Assembly: GCA_001765415.1 (NCBI GenBank)
Contig: CP017245.1
Span: 1,674,001-1,738,000, forward strand
DNA: 64,000 bases
Origin: Candidatus Melainabacteria bacterium MEL.A1
GTDB lineage: Bacteria > Cyanobacteriota > Vampirovibrionia > Gastranaerophilales > Gastranaerophilaceae
Direction of reading: 5' to 3'
Shown here: in pieces, positions 53,517 through 62,836 of the stretch
How the letters are laid out: each line of letters starts with the position of its first letter
Numbering within the stretch: position 1 is the first letter of the stretch
Translations under genes and position numbers: made by a program
Notes under the pieces: model-generated
What the model saw: the letters and a program-made list of their open reading frames with translations, nothing else
Told to the model about the DNA's origin: nothing
Database searches by the model: none

Positions 53517-54240
53517 ATGAAAAAGCATTTATTGGCTCGTCGGGGGGGGGGAATCGCTAAAACTCTCTCATAGTCAAGGTTTTACCCTGGCGGAAGTCTT
53601 AATTACGCTTGGTATAATCGGAGTTGTTGCGGCATTAACTATTCCGAATCTTGTTGCAAATCATAGAGCTAAAGAACTTGAAATAGCATTGAAAAAAAAT
53701 GCGTCAATTATTCAGCAGGCTCTAAATCTTGCAAATGAAGAAGAAGGTGAAACAATTACTTCTACAAGTATTCCAAGTCGCTCATTAAAAGAAAAATTAA
53801 AACCATATCTTAACGTTTTGAAAGATTGTGGCTTTGGAACAGAACTTGGAGCTTGTGTGCCAAATGTTGCTTATGAGCATTTGCAAGAGCAAAAAAATAT
53901 TTATAGGACATATTCAAAAACAAGAAATATTGATTACAGTCTTTTAGATGATGGTCAATTACTTTTAACGGATGGAACTCTGATTATGTTTGAAAATAGT
54001 AACCCTCAATATAAAGCAGTATTTATTTCCGTAGATATAAATGGAATTAATAAAGGTCCAAATGTGTGGGGACATGATTTGTTTACGTTTGATTTGACAG
54101 AAGAAGGGAAATTATTACCAATGGGTGCGCCACATACTCACTATGATATTTGTTCAAAAACATCTTCAAATGCACAAAATGGAATTGGTTGTACTTATAA
54201 GGCGATGACTGACCCAAACTATTTTAAACAATTACCGTAA
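53517..54240 (+). CDS. Type IV prepilin-like gene interrupted by a G10 tract (locus B)
   Basis: ATG 53517 opens MKKHLLARRGGG through GCTCGTC plus ten G (53542-53551), then stops at 53571. In the other frame the DNA after the tract reads ESLKLSHSQG, then FTLAEVLITLGIIGVVA (from 53581) and the pilin body to 54240. Nine G (or twelve) would give one 240-residue prepilin. The mature part has few cysteines and the VDINGINKGPNVWGHDLFTFDLT segment shared with the other pilins. As given it is off; it may be phase-variable, a pseudogene, or a sequencing error in the tract. Confidence 0.75.
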
Positions 54241-54385
54241 GGATCTGTTGTTGAGTTAGAAACAACCTACAGTTGTAATTGTCACCTTGAACTTGATTTA
54301 GGATCTATCAATGTTGATAAAAGATCGCGCAACAAGTGTGCGATGACATGTTGTTTTTCATATTTTACCAAAATTTGTCATATAA
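54241..54385. repeat. REP-like repeats after prepilin locus B
   Basis: GTCACCTTGAACTTGATTTA (54280s), matching the common GTCATCCTGAACTTG element, then GCGCAACAAGTGTGCGATGA (54329) as at 2898 and 33936. No gene. Confidence 0.7.
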
Positions 54386-54620
54386 GGTATGAACGAATTT
54401 TGTCACAGAGAGCTACGTGCGTAGCATAACTCTACACCAATATATGAAGTACTTTAGTCCAACATCAATAAAAGGGGGCTACGTGCGTAGAAATACATTA
54501 TACCAATATATGAGGTATGAACAAATTTTGTCACAGAGGACTACGTGCGTAGCATAACTCTACACCAATATATGAAGTACTTTAGTCCAATATCGACGAA
54601 AGGTGGCTACGTGCGTAGCA
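54386..54620. repeat. Two tandem copies of a 128-bp unit with palindromes
   Basis: The blocks from 54386 and from 54514 match with a shift of 128 bases, each carrying two near-palindromic GCTACGTGCGTAGC sites (54412, 54478, 54540, 54606). A further copy of the palindrome is at 31238. No reading frame. Confidence 0.8.
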
Positions 54621-55535
54621 CTAGTCTAATTTCTTTTTTAAATCGCTTTTAACGTTGCTTAGTGGACCGTTATTTGGAGTTCTGATGTTATGGTAATATT
54701 TTTTAGCGAATGTAAACGGGTATTTCGGCAACCATGTACATTTTATAAAAATATTCACTGTGTCTGCGCCTTGTGATAACATCAATTCATCAATTGTTTC
54801 TTCGTGCGATGGTGAAATTGATGAGAAGATTTTTAGGAAGTAATCTGTGAATGTTACGGCAGAATAACCTGATGCGGTAAGTGGGTCTTTTACAAATTCT
54901 GTTACCTTAAAATTTTTATTTTCTTTGATGTTTTTAACATCTTCCGGTAACTCAATTTCTCCACCTGCAATTTGTTCAATTTCATACCATTGCCCGTTAT
55001 ACTCTATTCGCATAATATTCGGTTTTGGCATATAGATTTCATCAAATATCGGTTTAAGAATTATGTTTCCATTTCTGTCTGCTACGCCGTATTTGTAGTT
55101 CTTTTTGATAAGAAACATTCCGCCAAAAAGCATATTTATTGTCATATACTCGTTTGGAAGAATAATTTCTCCTTTTTCATCGTAAACCCCGTAATCATTT
55201 TCATTGCCGAGTTTTACGTATTTTAACATCATTCTGTCTACGTGGCGAAATTTTGGCTCAACAAGAATATTGCCGGAACTGTCCATTATGCCGTATTTGT
55301 TCTTTTTATTTATAATCCATGAGGAAGTTCCAAGACGAATAAGCTTTTTGTATTGTGCATCTACAACGATATTTCCGGATTTGTCTTTAAGCCCGAAAAG
55401 AGTGTTTTTATTGTTGCTAAACACAACTACATCTTGCATTGTAAGCTGAGCTTTTAATGGTTCTTGTGTTTGCGCAAAAGTATTTTGCGATGAAAATAAT
55501 AGAACTAAAAATAGAGTTAAAACAAGCTTTTTCAT
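54621..55535 (-). CDS. WG-repeat secreted protein
   Basis: 304 residues. Signal peptide (1-21, ending TFA). At least three WG/KWG beta-repeat units (FGLKDKSGNIVVDAQY, YGIMDSSGNILVEPKF, YGVADRNGNIILKPIF) at about 45-180. C-terminal part unknown. WG repeats are usually surface or periplasmic beta-propeller-like units of unclear role. Confidence 0.85.
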   Translation of the reverse strand: MKKLVLTLFLVLLFSSQNTFAQTQEPLKAQLTMQDVVVFSNNKNTLFGLKDKSGNIVVDAQYKKLIRLGTSSWIINKKNKYGIMDSSGNILVEPKFRHVDRMMLKYVKLGNENDYGVYDEKGEIILPNEYMTINMLFGGMFLIKKNYKYGVADRNGNIILKPIFDEIYMPKPNIMRIEYNGQWYEIEQIAGGEIELPEDVKNIKENKNFKVTEFVKDPLTASGYSAVTFTDYFLKIFSSISPSHEETIDELMLSQGADTVNIFIKCTWLPKYPFTFAKKYYHNIRTPNNGPLSNVKSDLKKKLD

Positions 55536-55577
55536 AACTAAATAATAGCATAAAATATTTCATGATATAATTTTGTT

Positions 55578-58367
55578 ATGGTGATGAGTAAAAAGGCAAA
55601 GATTATAACTAGTTTGGTTGTAGTTGCGGGAATGCTTGCTGCAACACCTTTTGTTGTTTATTTGAAGGTTTTGCCTTGTGCGGTTTCGCAACCAAAATTT
55701 ATTAGTTTTGTTGAAAAAACTGTTAATAAATATGCGGGGTTGGATATTGAAATTATTCATCCTGAGTTAAAAACATCGCTTTCTCCTGTAATAGAATTTA
55801 AAGTTGATGAACTTTCTGTATCTAAAAAAGGGGCAAGTTTGTTGAGCGTAAACAAGTTTGACACGGTAATTTCGCTTAAGGAAATTTTTGACAAAAACAT
55901 AATTATCCAAAAATTAGGTGCGGATTATATTTTTGCCGATGTAAATAAGTTGATGGATTTGTCGCAGCCCAAAAAAGAAGAACAGAAAAAAACTGAATGG
56001 GATTTTGATTTCTTTGATTCGTTGTTGTATGTAAAAAAATCTGTGTTTTTGTATAAGATTGAGCCATCGACTTATGTAACTTTAAAGGCTGATGATTTAA
56101 AAATTGATAATACTCAAAAAGTTATCAGATATGTGCATTTTAACCTGACATCAGATATTAAAAAAGATGGTAAAAATCTTCATTTTAATTTGGTTGATAG
56201 AAATGCGGTTTTTATTAAAAATAAGGCGATTTGGGTTCAAAATTGTTACTTGATATTTAATGACTCAAAGATATTTTTTAATGCTTGGGCTGACAAAAAG
56301 AAAAATTATAATTTAGAAGTTTTTTCAAAGAAAATAGATGTTGCAGATGTTTTAACTCTTATTGATTCTAATGTTGTGGAAAACAATTTGAATGAGCCTT
56401 TGAGCTATTTTAAGGATTTGAAAGGTGATTTCAATTTTAATATAAAACTTTCAAACAATGATTTGAATGGTGTTGTAAACTTAAATAAAATTTCTTGTAA
56501 AATTGTTCCGTTGAGTAATATTCCGTTATTGTTGCAAAAGGGCAAAATTGCAATGACGAAAAGTGATATTAAATTGTCTGATTTTAAAGGGTATTATAAC
56601 AACAAGCAAGAAAATAAAGTTGAAATGCAAGGTTCTGTGAAGGATTATTTGAAATCTATTGATACGGATATTGTTGCTCGTGCGGTTGTTACGAACGATT
56701 TTATGTTAAATTATTTGTCAAGGATGGTCGGAACAAAGATTGAGTTGGTTGGCGGTTCGACAAAAACAAGAATTGATTTGAAATCAAAAAATAACAAGAT
56801 TGATATTTTGTGGTTATTTGGCGTAAAAAAAGGTCAAGATATCCTTGTAGATGGCGTATCTTTAACCCCTGTTAATTATATCAGAGGGGTTAAGGGCGAT
56901 TTGCATTTTGAAAGTAATTTATTGAACATAAAATCAATTGATTATTATATTGTTCCGGATAATTTTACAAAAGAACAAGTGCAAAAGGTCAAGCCGGTTG
57001 TAAAATTAGCCGGAAATATTGATTTCTCTAAATCAGAACCGTTTGTTAAAAATCTTGGCTTTGAAATTCCAAAACCATTACCGAGTGAGTTTTTGAATGT
57101 CTTGATTGGCGATAAGATGTTTAAAAAGGGTAAAATCGCCGGTAAGATGGAAATGATTAATGGGGGAAGTTATCCGTATTTGAACGGAAATCTTTCTATG
57201 GATGGAGTTTTTATTCCATCTCAGAGGGTTTTTGTTAAACATGGCGAAATGACAACAAGCGATGGGTTGCTGAATTTAGCTGCTCAAGGTGGTTATAGAC
57301 GTTCAAAATTCGATTTTACCGGAAATCTTTTAAACCAAATAAAGTTCCCAATTGTTGTAAAACATACGAATTTGACAATTGATAATATTGATGTTGAAAG
57401 ATTTATTGCATCTGCAAATAATCAAAATTCAGAAGCCATAACAAGTGAAAAATTTGATGTAAGACCTTCTGGCGAAGCAAAAGACAATGATGACAACACT
57501 CCAACATTTGATATTGGTAATTTTGTTGTAGAAGATTGTGTTTTGCACATAAAAGAGGGTAAATACAAAGATATTAATTTTGAAGATGTAAAAGCGACGC
57601 TTTCGCTTGATAAAAATAGTGTTTTGAATATGTATTCAAACCGTTTTGCGATAGCAGAAGGACATTCGTCTGCAAAAGTTAATTGTGATTTAAAAAAACA
57701 TAAATACAATTTGAAATTAGGTATTTTGGATGTAAATTCTGATATTATTGCAACAACTTTATTAACACTTCCAAGAGAAATCTCTGGCAAGGCAAGTGGT
57801 TTGATAGAATTGAATACTGATGATAGTATGAAATTAAATGGATCTGTGAAATTCTTAATTAAGGATGGAACTATTCAAAAAGTAGGTTTGGTTGAATATA
57901 TTTTGAAATTCGCTGCCTTGTTCAGAAATCCTTTAGTAATGATTAGTCCGTCAACATTCTCAGATTTGGTGAATATTCCGGAGGGTAATTTTGATAAAAT
58001 TACAGGAACTTTGTCGATAAAAGATAATGTTGTTGAAAGAATGATGATTAAATCATCTGCACCACAATTAAGTTCATTTATTGTAGGAAGATATGATATT
58101 GAAAACAGTGATGCTGCTTTGAGAATTTATACAAAATTCAGTAATAAAAATAAAGGTTTTGCGGGATTTATGCGAAATATTTCATTAAATAGTTTAGCAA
58201 ACAGAATTCCTCTTAGTAGTCGAAATGACCGTAACTATTATTCTGCAGAAATCTCTCAATTACCGCCAATTGATGCGAATGAAAAGGATTGTCAAATTTT
58301 CTTGACTAAAGTTGATGGAGATGTTGAACACAACAACTTTATTTCATCATTGAAGAAAATTAAGTAA
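55578..58367 (+). CDS. AsmA/DUF3971-like large envelope protein
   Basis: 929 residues. One N-terminal membrane helix (about 7-28), then long beta-rich AsmA-like regions and a C-terminal AsmA_2-type end (about 720-890, GTIQKVGLVEYILKFAALFRNP...GNFDKITGTLSIKDN). AsmA/TamB-type proteins form bridge-like paths for lipids to the outer membrane. Divergent from the WG-repeat gene, 42 bases apart, and stop-to-stop with the next gene. Confidence 0.8.
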   Translation: MVMSKKAKIITSLVVVAGMLAATPFVVYLKVLPCAVSQPKFISFVEKTVNKYAGLDIEIIHPELKTSLSPVIEFKVDELSVSKKGASLLSVNKFDTVISLKEIFDKNIIIQKLGADYIFADVNKLMDLSQPKKEEQKKTEWDFDFFDSLLYVKKSVFLYKIEPSTYVTLKADDLKIDNTQKVIRYVHFNLTSDIKKDGKNLHFNLVDRNAVFIKNKAIWVQNCYLIFNDSKIFFNAWADKKKNYNLEVFSKKIDVADVLTLIDSNVVENNLNEPLSYFKDLKGDFNFNIKLSNNDLNGVVNLNKISCKIVPLSNIPLLLQKGKIAMTKSDIKLSDFKGYYNNKQENKVEMQGSVKDYLKSIDTDIVARAVVTNDFMLNYLSRMVGTKIELVGGSTKTRIDLKSKNNKIDILWLFGVKKGQDILVDGVSLTPVNYIRGVKGDLHFESNLLNIKSIDYYIVPDNFTKEQVQKVKPVVKLAGNIDFSKSEPFVKNLGFEIPKPLPSEFLNVLIGDKMFKKGKIAGKMEMINGGSYPYLNGNLSMDGVFIPSQRVFVKHGEMTTSDGLLNLAAQGGYRRSKFDFTGNLLNQIKFPIVVKHTNLTIDNIDVERFIASANNQNSEAITSEKFDVRPSGEAKDNDDNTPTFDIGNFVVEDCVLHIKEGKYKDINFEDVKATLSLDKNSVLNMYSNRFAIAEGHSSAKVNCDLKKHKYNLKLGILDVNSDIIATTLLTLPREISGKASGLIELNTDDSMKLNGSVKFLIKDGTIQKVGLVEYILKFAALFRNPLVMISPSTFSDLVNIPEGNFDKITGTLSIKDNVVERMMIKSSAPQLSSFIVGRYDIENSDAALRIYTKFSNKNKGFAGFMRNISLNSLANRIPLSSRNDRNYYSAEISQLPPIDANEKDCQIFLTKVDGDVEHNNFISSLKKIK

Positions 58368-58754
58368 TTAATTTAACCTAATAATTTCAAAATTTAGGTA
58401 TACTGCAAAAAGTAACCATAGTAAGTATGGTATTAATAAGTATCCAGAATTTTTTGAAATCTTGAAAAAAGCAACAATTGTGAGTAATAAAAATATTGTC
58501 AGCAATGTAATTATAACAAAGGCGAACTTGATATTATGGAAGTAGAAAAATACGGGACTCCAAGAGAGGTTTAGTAATAATTGAATTACAAAGAATATTA
58601 TTGCAGGCTTTTTGTCTTTATTGGTGTCAGAATATAGCATTAACCAAAAGGCAAGTAACATCAAAAAATACAAAACTCCCCACACGGGCGCAAATGTTTC
58701 TGCTGGAGGATTGAGAGTTGGTTTATTTAAGCTATTGTACCAAATTAAATTCAT
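58368..58754 (-). CDS. TspO/MBR-family membrane protein
   Basis: 128 residues, about five membrane helices. WYNSLNKPTLNPPAETFAPVW start and NLSWSPVFF motif are typical. TspO proteins bind porphyrins and related small molecules. Convergent with and directly abutting the AsmA-like gene. Shorter than the usual 150-160 residues at the N-terminus. Confidence 0.9.
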   Translation of the reverse strand: MNLIWYNSLNKPTLNPPAETFAPVWGVLYFLMLLAFWLMLYSDTNKDKKPAIIFFVIQLLLNLSWSPVFFYFHNIKFAFVIITLLTIFLLLTIVAFFKISKNSGYLLIPYLLWLLFAVYLNFEIIRLN

Positions 58755-58896
58755 ATTTGTATTTTAAAATTTGACAAATTTAAAAGCATTAGATTATATT
58801 CAAAAAATTGTTACTATATTTTTTGTAACAAAATAATTAATATTAGTGGAATATATTGTTAAACTATTATTAAATTAAAAAGGGAGTAATGTATAT

Positions 58897-59217
58897 ATGA
58901 TAGGAAAAGTTCAATTAAACAATAAACCATCTTTTGGTGCAAAGTTTTATAATTATCCGCACTGTTTAACAAATCCGGAAATTAAAGAAAAATTTCAAAA
59001 AGCAACTAAAGAATATCCTGATTATGTATTATCGCAGGAAAATATTTCTTTTTTTGATAAAGACCAATTTTATTTGTTTAAACGTGGTGAAGTTATCGCT
59101 TTTGATACTGACTATTTAACGAGCCTAAAAAGCCTAAGAAAAAATAATCATTCAGTAGATGATACGGTTAATGTTTTAGTGTCAATATTTAATAAAATGG
59201 TTAAAAATGTTAAATAG
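58897..59217 (+). CDS. Small protein of unknown function
   Basis: 106 residues with an N-terminal PSFGAKFYNYP motif and a helical rest. The ATG follows AAAAAGGGAG. The SFGAKF-type start also resembles the FSANSKEE region of the 38722 protein, which may be a lineage-specific N-terminal tag. Overlaps the convergent SGNH gene by eight bases. No function known. Confidence 0.6.
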   Translation: MIGKVQLNNKPSFGAKFYNYPHCLTNPEIKEKFQKATKEYPDYVLSQENISFFDKDQFYLFKRGEVIAFDTDYLTSLKSLRKNNHSVDDTVNVLVSIFNKMVKNVK

Positions 59218-59830
59218 TTTGTTTTAGGTTTTTATATAAATTTTCTGCGATTGTTTTATGGCTTTCGGCTGAAAAATGAAGTCCGTCAAGAGGAGAAACT
59301 TTGGCAATCTCGTTTAAGTCTACAAGCTTACACGCATGTTTTTCTGCTAATTTTTTATAAATTTGTGGTAAATGATAAGATTTTTCAACAGAAATTTCAT
59401 CAAATTGAAAACTGAAAACACCACTTTTAATCCCTGCTAAATCTAGTTTTGACGGACAAACAAGGATTATTTTCGCATTAGGTGATAGGTCTTTGGTTAT
59501 TTTTATCAGTTTTTCTATTCCTTGTTCAAATTCTTTTAATGTTGGTTTGAAAAACAATTGTAAATCGTTTACTCCGATTGCTAGAATTATTATGTCGAAG
59601 TATTCGGCTTTTAAATATTTTGGCAAAATTTTGTAACCGGTTTGTTCTATACCTGCAGGATTATCAATAAATGCGGTTCTGTTGTTGCAACCGGCTTCAA
59701 TAACTTCAAGTTCGTTTCTGCAAAGAGATTGCAAAATTCCTGTCCATCGAGTATTTTTGTCATATCTTAATCCGCTTTGTGGGATAAATCCATATGTGTT
59801 GCTATCTCCAAAACATAAAATCTTTTTCAT
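59210..59830 (-). CDS. SGNH/GDSL-type esterase
   Basis: 206 residues. Block I FGDSNTYGF with nucleophile Ser10, GVND block (Asn), and the C-terminal DGLH pair Asp182-His185. No signal peptide, so cytoplasmic. Probably a lipase or acetylesterase; substrate unknown. Confidence 0.9.
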   Translation of the reverse strand: MKKILCFGDSNTYGFIPQSGLRYDKNTRWTGILQSLCRNELEVIEAGCNNRTAFIDNPAGIEQTGYKILPKYLKAEYFDIIILAIGVNDLQLFFKPTLKEFEQGIEKLIKITKDLSPNAKIILVCPSKLDLAGIKSGVFSFQFDEISVEKSYHLPQIYKKLAEKHACKLVDLNEIAKVSPLDGLHFSAESHKTIAENLYKNLKQTI

Positions 59831-59845
59831 AAAAACATAATAACA

Positions 59846-59880
59846 TAAATAGAGTGAGTAGTGAGTAGCGAATGGTGGAT
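59846..59880. repeat. Copy of the prepilin-leader-type repeat
   Basis: GAGTGAGTAGTGAGTAGCGA and following bases resemble the reverse of the leader DNA at 3140-3207 and the block at 2124-2152. Confidence 0.5.
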
Positions 59881-59933
59881 AGTTCTTATATGGCTAATTA
59901 TTAAAAAATATTAAAAATTTGTAAATTAGGGGC

Positions 59934-59964
59934 TTGACTGAGAGTGTACTCTCAACTGTAAAAT
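59934..59964 (+). promoter_or_regulatory. Promoter with palindrome between -35 and -10
   Basis: TTGACT at 59934-59939 and TAAAAT at 59959-59964 (19-base spacing) enclose a palindrome TGAGAGT-GT-ACTCTCA at 59939-59954. This position suits a repressor or redox-responsive regulator controlling the flavin reductase gene 24 bases on. Confidence 0.55.
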
Positions 59965-59987
59965 AATAATTGTATAAGGAGAATATT

Positions 59988-60530
59988 ATGAGTAAAAAAG
60001 TTTTAATCTTATCTGCAAGCCCAAGAAAAGGTGGAAATTCAGATACTTTGTGTGATGAATTTATGAAGGGTGCAAAAGAAGTTGGACATGATGTTGAAAA
60101 AATATTTTTGAGAGATAAAAAGATTAATTACTGCACAGGTTGCGGATTATGTAACGAAAACGGCTACATAGCTTGCTCTCAAAAAGATGATGCTCCTGAA
60201 GTTTTAGAAAAAATGGTTCAGGCTGATGTTATTGTTATGGCTACACCTGTGTATTTCTATACAATGAACGGACAACTTAAAACTCTTATTGATAGATGTT
60301 GTTCAAGATATACTTCTATGGTTGGAAAAGATTTTTATTTCATCGCAACCGCTGCTGACATGAGAGAGCAAGCGTTAGAAAGAACTTTTGATGGTTTGAG
60401 GGGTTTTATTGCTTGTCTTGAAGATGCTAAAGAAAAAGGTTTGCTTTACGCAGCAGGCGTTTGGCAAAAAGATGAAGTTAAACGTACAAGATATATGAAT
60501 GAAGCCTATGTTATGGGCAAAAATGTATAA
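59988..60530 (+). CDS. Flavodoxin-fold FMN reductase, iron-sulfur flavoprotein type
   Basis: 180 residues from the ATG at 59988 with AAGGAG before it. FMN start ILSASPRKGGNSDTL, cysteine group CTGCGLCNENGYIAC, and ATPVYFYTMNGQLKTLIDR. Related to the gene at 52607 but with a longer Cys spacing. The 59939 palindrome suggests regulated expression; the DXS-like gene follows after 16 bases. Confidence 0.88.
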   Translation: MSKKVLILSASPRKGGNSDTLCDEFMKGAKEVGHDVEKIFLRDKKINYCTGCGLCNENGYIACSQKDDAPEVLEKMVQADVIVMATPVYFYTMNGQLKTLIDRCCSRYTSMVGKDFYFIATAADMREQALERTFDGLRGFIACLEDAKEKGLLYAAGVWQKDEVKRTRYMNEAYVMGKNV

Positions 60531-60546
60531 ATAAGGAGATTACAAG

Positions 60547-62304
60547 ATGATTTTAGACAAAGTTAATACCCCTGATGATTTGAAAAATTTGTCTGTCCAA
60601 GAAATGAATTTTCTTGCAGACGAAATGCGTGATTTGATTATAAAAAAAGTAAATACAACCGGTGGACACATGGGACCAAATTTAGGTATTATTGAAACGA
60701 CTATTGCGATGCACTATGTTTTCAATTCTCCTGTAGATAAATTTGTGTTTGATGTTTCTCATCAATGTTATCCACACAAGATTTTAACCGGAAGAAAAGA
60801 AGGGTTTATGAACCCTGAAAACTATTTGAAATACACAGGTTATACTGCTCCGGAAGAAAGCGAACATGACTTATTTAAGGTCGGACATACGTCAACTGCT
60901 GCAAGTTTGGCAGTTGGAGTTGCAAAAGCTCGTGACTTGAAAGGTGAAGCAGGAAATGTTGTTGCAATTGTCGGTGATGGCTCATTAAGCGGCGGAGAAG
61001 CATTTGAAGGTTTTGATAATGCTGCAGCTCTAGGTTCAAATATTATTCTTGTCCTAAATGACAATGATATGTCTATTGCTGAAAATTATGGTGGAATTTA
61101 TGCTAATTTAAAACTTCTCCGAGATACAAAAGGACAAGCAGAATGTAATTTGTTTAAAGCTATGGGATTTGATTATTTATATGTCGATGAAGGTAACAAC
61201 ATAGAAAAACTTATTGATGCTTTCCAAAAAGTTAAAGACATTAATCATCCGATTGTAATGCACATTAAAACCGTAAAAGGTCATGGTTTGGCAGTTGCGG
61301 AAGAAAATAAAGAAGCTTTTCACTGGGTTATGCCAGGGATATTGGATGAAAAACTTACTCAAGTAGAACCTGCGCCCGTAGTTGAAGATTATAATTCAAT
61401 TACAAAAGATTTTATTTTGAAAAAAGCAAAAGAAGATAAAACAGTAATCGCTGTAAATGCAGCAACTCCTGGTGTATTTGGGTTTGATACAAAATTTAGA
61501 AACGAACTTGGTAAACAATATACTGATGTTGGTATTGCAGAAGAACACGCTGTTGCCTACTCTTCAGCCCTTGCTAAAATGGGCGCAAAACCTATTTTGG
61601 CAATTATGACATCATTTGTTCAAAGAACTTATGACCAATTGTCTCAAGATTTATGTTTGAATAATTCTCCGCTAACGATTTTGGTTTACTGGGGCGGGAT
61701 TTCAAACGCCGATGCAACTCACTTGGGAAGTTTTGATATTTCAATGATGTCAAATATTCCAAACCTTGTTTATTTATCCCCTACAAACAAAGAAGAATAT
61801 TTAGCGATGCTAGAATATTCACTAAATCAAACTGAACATCCAATTGCAATTCGTGTTCCGATGACTTCGCTTGAAGCAACAGGTGTTAAAGACACAACAG
61901 ATTATTCGAAATTGAACAAGTTTAAACTTGTTCAAAAAGGTGAAAAAGTTGCAATTTTGGGGCTAGGGAATTTCTTTAACTTAGGAAAAGATGTTAAAAA
62001 AGCTTTGAAGGAAAAAATGAATATTGATGCAACACTGATTAACCCTATATTTATGACAGGTGTTGATGAAGAGCTTCTTGACGAGTTGAAAAAAGACCAC
62101 AATGTTGTAATTACCCTAGAAGACGGTATCTTAGATGGCGGATTTGGAGAAAAAGTTGCTCGTTACTATGGAAATTCTGCTATGAAAGTATTGAATTTTG
62201 GTGGTAAAAAGGAATTTACTGACAGAACACCTCTTGAAGAACTTTATAACCGTTACCACTTAACAACAGATTTAATCGTTGAGGATGTAGCAAAACTATT
62301 ATAG
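60547..62304 (+). CDS. DXS-like transketolase-family enzyme
   Basis: 585 residues versus about 620-640 for typical DXS. Thiamine-diphosphate motifs are kept: GGHMGPNLG, GDGSLSGGEAFEGF, KTVKGHGLA, and AEEHAVA with catalytic Glu. The usual DRAGxVGxDGPTH signature reads VYWGGISNADATH, so the aldehyde-substrate side has changed. It may be a paralogue with another substrate rather than the DXS that feeds pdxJ or isoprenoids. Second gene of a reductase-DXS-like pair; a hairpin terminator follows. Confidence 0.8.
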   Translation: MILDKVNTPDDLKNLSVQEMNFLADEMRDLIIKKVNTTGGHMGPNLGIIETTIAMHYVFNSPVDKFVFDVSHQCYPHKILTGRKEGFMNPENYLKYTGYTAPEESEHDLFKVGHTSTAASLAVGVAKARDLKGEAGNVVAIVGDGSLSGGEAFEGFDNAAALGSNIILVLNDNDMSIAENYGGIYANLKLLRDTKGQAECNLFKAMGFDYLYVDEGNNIEKLIDAFQKVKDINHPIVMHIKTVKGHGLAVAEENKEAFHWVMPGILDEKLTQVEPAPVVEDYNSITKDFILKKAKEDKTVIAVNAATPGVFGFDTKFRNELGKQYTDVGIAEEHAVAYSSALAKMGAKPILAIMTSFVQRTYDQLSQDLCLNNSPLTILVYWGGISNADATHLGSFDISMMSNIPNLVYLSPTNKEEYLAMLEYSLNQTEHPIAIRVPMTSLEATGVKDTTDYSKLNKFKLVQKGEKVAILGLGNFFNLGKDVKKALKEKMNIDATLINPIFMTGVDEELLDELKKDHNVVITLEDGILDGGFGEKVARYYGNSAMKVLNFGGKKEFTDRTPLEELYNRYHLTTDLIVEDVAKLL

Positions 62305-62343
62305 ATGCCAAGATGCCGAGAGGTAAAGAAGCTAAGTCTATTT

Positions 62344-62386
62344 AAAACACCTGATAGTTACTATTAACTATCGGGTGCTTTTGTGT
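62344..62386 (+). terminator. Terminator after the DXS-like gene
   Basis: CACCTGATAGTT / AACTATCGGGTG stem, short loop, then CTTTTGTGTT. Confidence 0.75.
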
Positions 62387-62410
62387 TAATTTATTTTTAG
62401 GAGGTCATGT

Positions 62411-62827
62411 ATGTACACAATTAAAGAAGTAGCTGATAAAATGGATGTATCTGAGCATACTCTTAGGTTTTGGGCGAAAAGTGGATTTTTCCCGTTTGTA
62501 AAAAGAGATAAAAATAATATCAGAATGTTTTCTGATAACGATTTGGATTGGGTAAAAATTGTTAAATGTTTGCGTGCTGTTGGAACTGAAAATAAAGCGA
62601 TTAAAAGGTATATTGATCTTTGTATTGTCGGAGATAGTACTATTCCTGAACGTTATGGGATTATTCAGGCGACTAAATTAAAAGCCCAAAAGCAAATGGA
62701 AGAGCTTCAAAAACAAATGGAACTTTTGGATTTTAAAGAAGCATTTTACCAAAACTTGATTAAGAATAATTTGAAAGATACTTGGAATCCTATGAACAAT
62801 CATACTCCAGAGGAAGCAATGGCGTAA
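62411..62827 (+). CDS. MerR-family regulator
   Basis: 138 residues. N-terminal MerR winged helix (YTIKEVADKMDVSEHTLRFWAKSG...RMFSDNDLDWV) and a coiled-coil C-terminus that should dimerise. No cysteine-rich metal site at the C-terminus. GGAGG placed before the ATG. Ends nine bases before hydE. Confidence 0.9.
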   Translation: MYTIKEVADKMDVSEHTLRFWAKSGFFPFVKRDKNNIRMFSDNDLDWVKIVKCLRAVGTENKAIKRYIDLCIVGDSTIPERYGIIQATKLKAQKQMEELQKQMELLDFKEAFYQNLIKNNLKDTWNPMNNHTPEEAMA

Positions 62828-62836
62828 AGGGGAAGA

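Noticed and set aside
54386..54620. CRISPR-like array
   Set aside because: Only two 128-bp units with near-identical content; no spacers and no cas genes.
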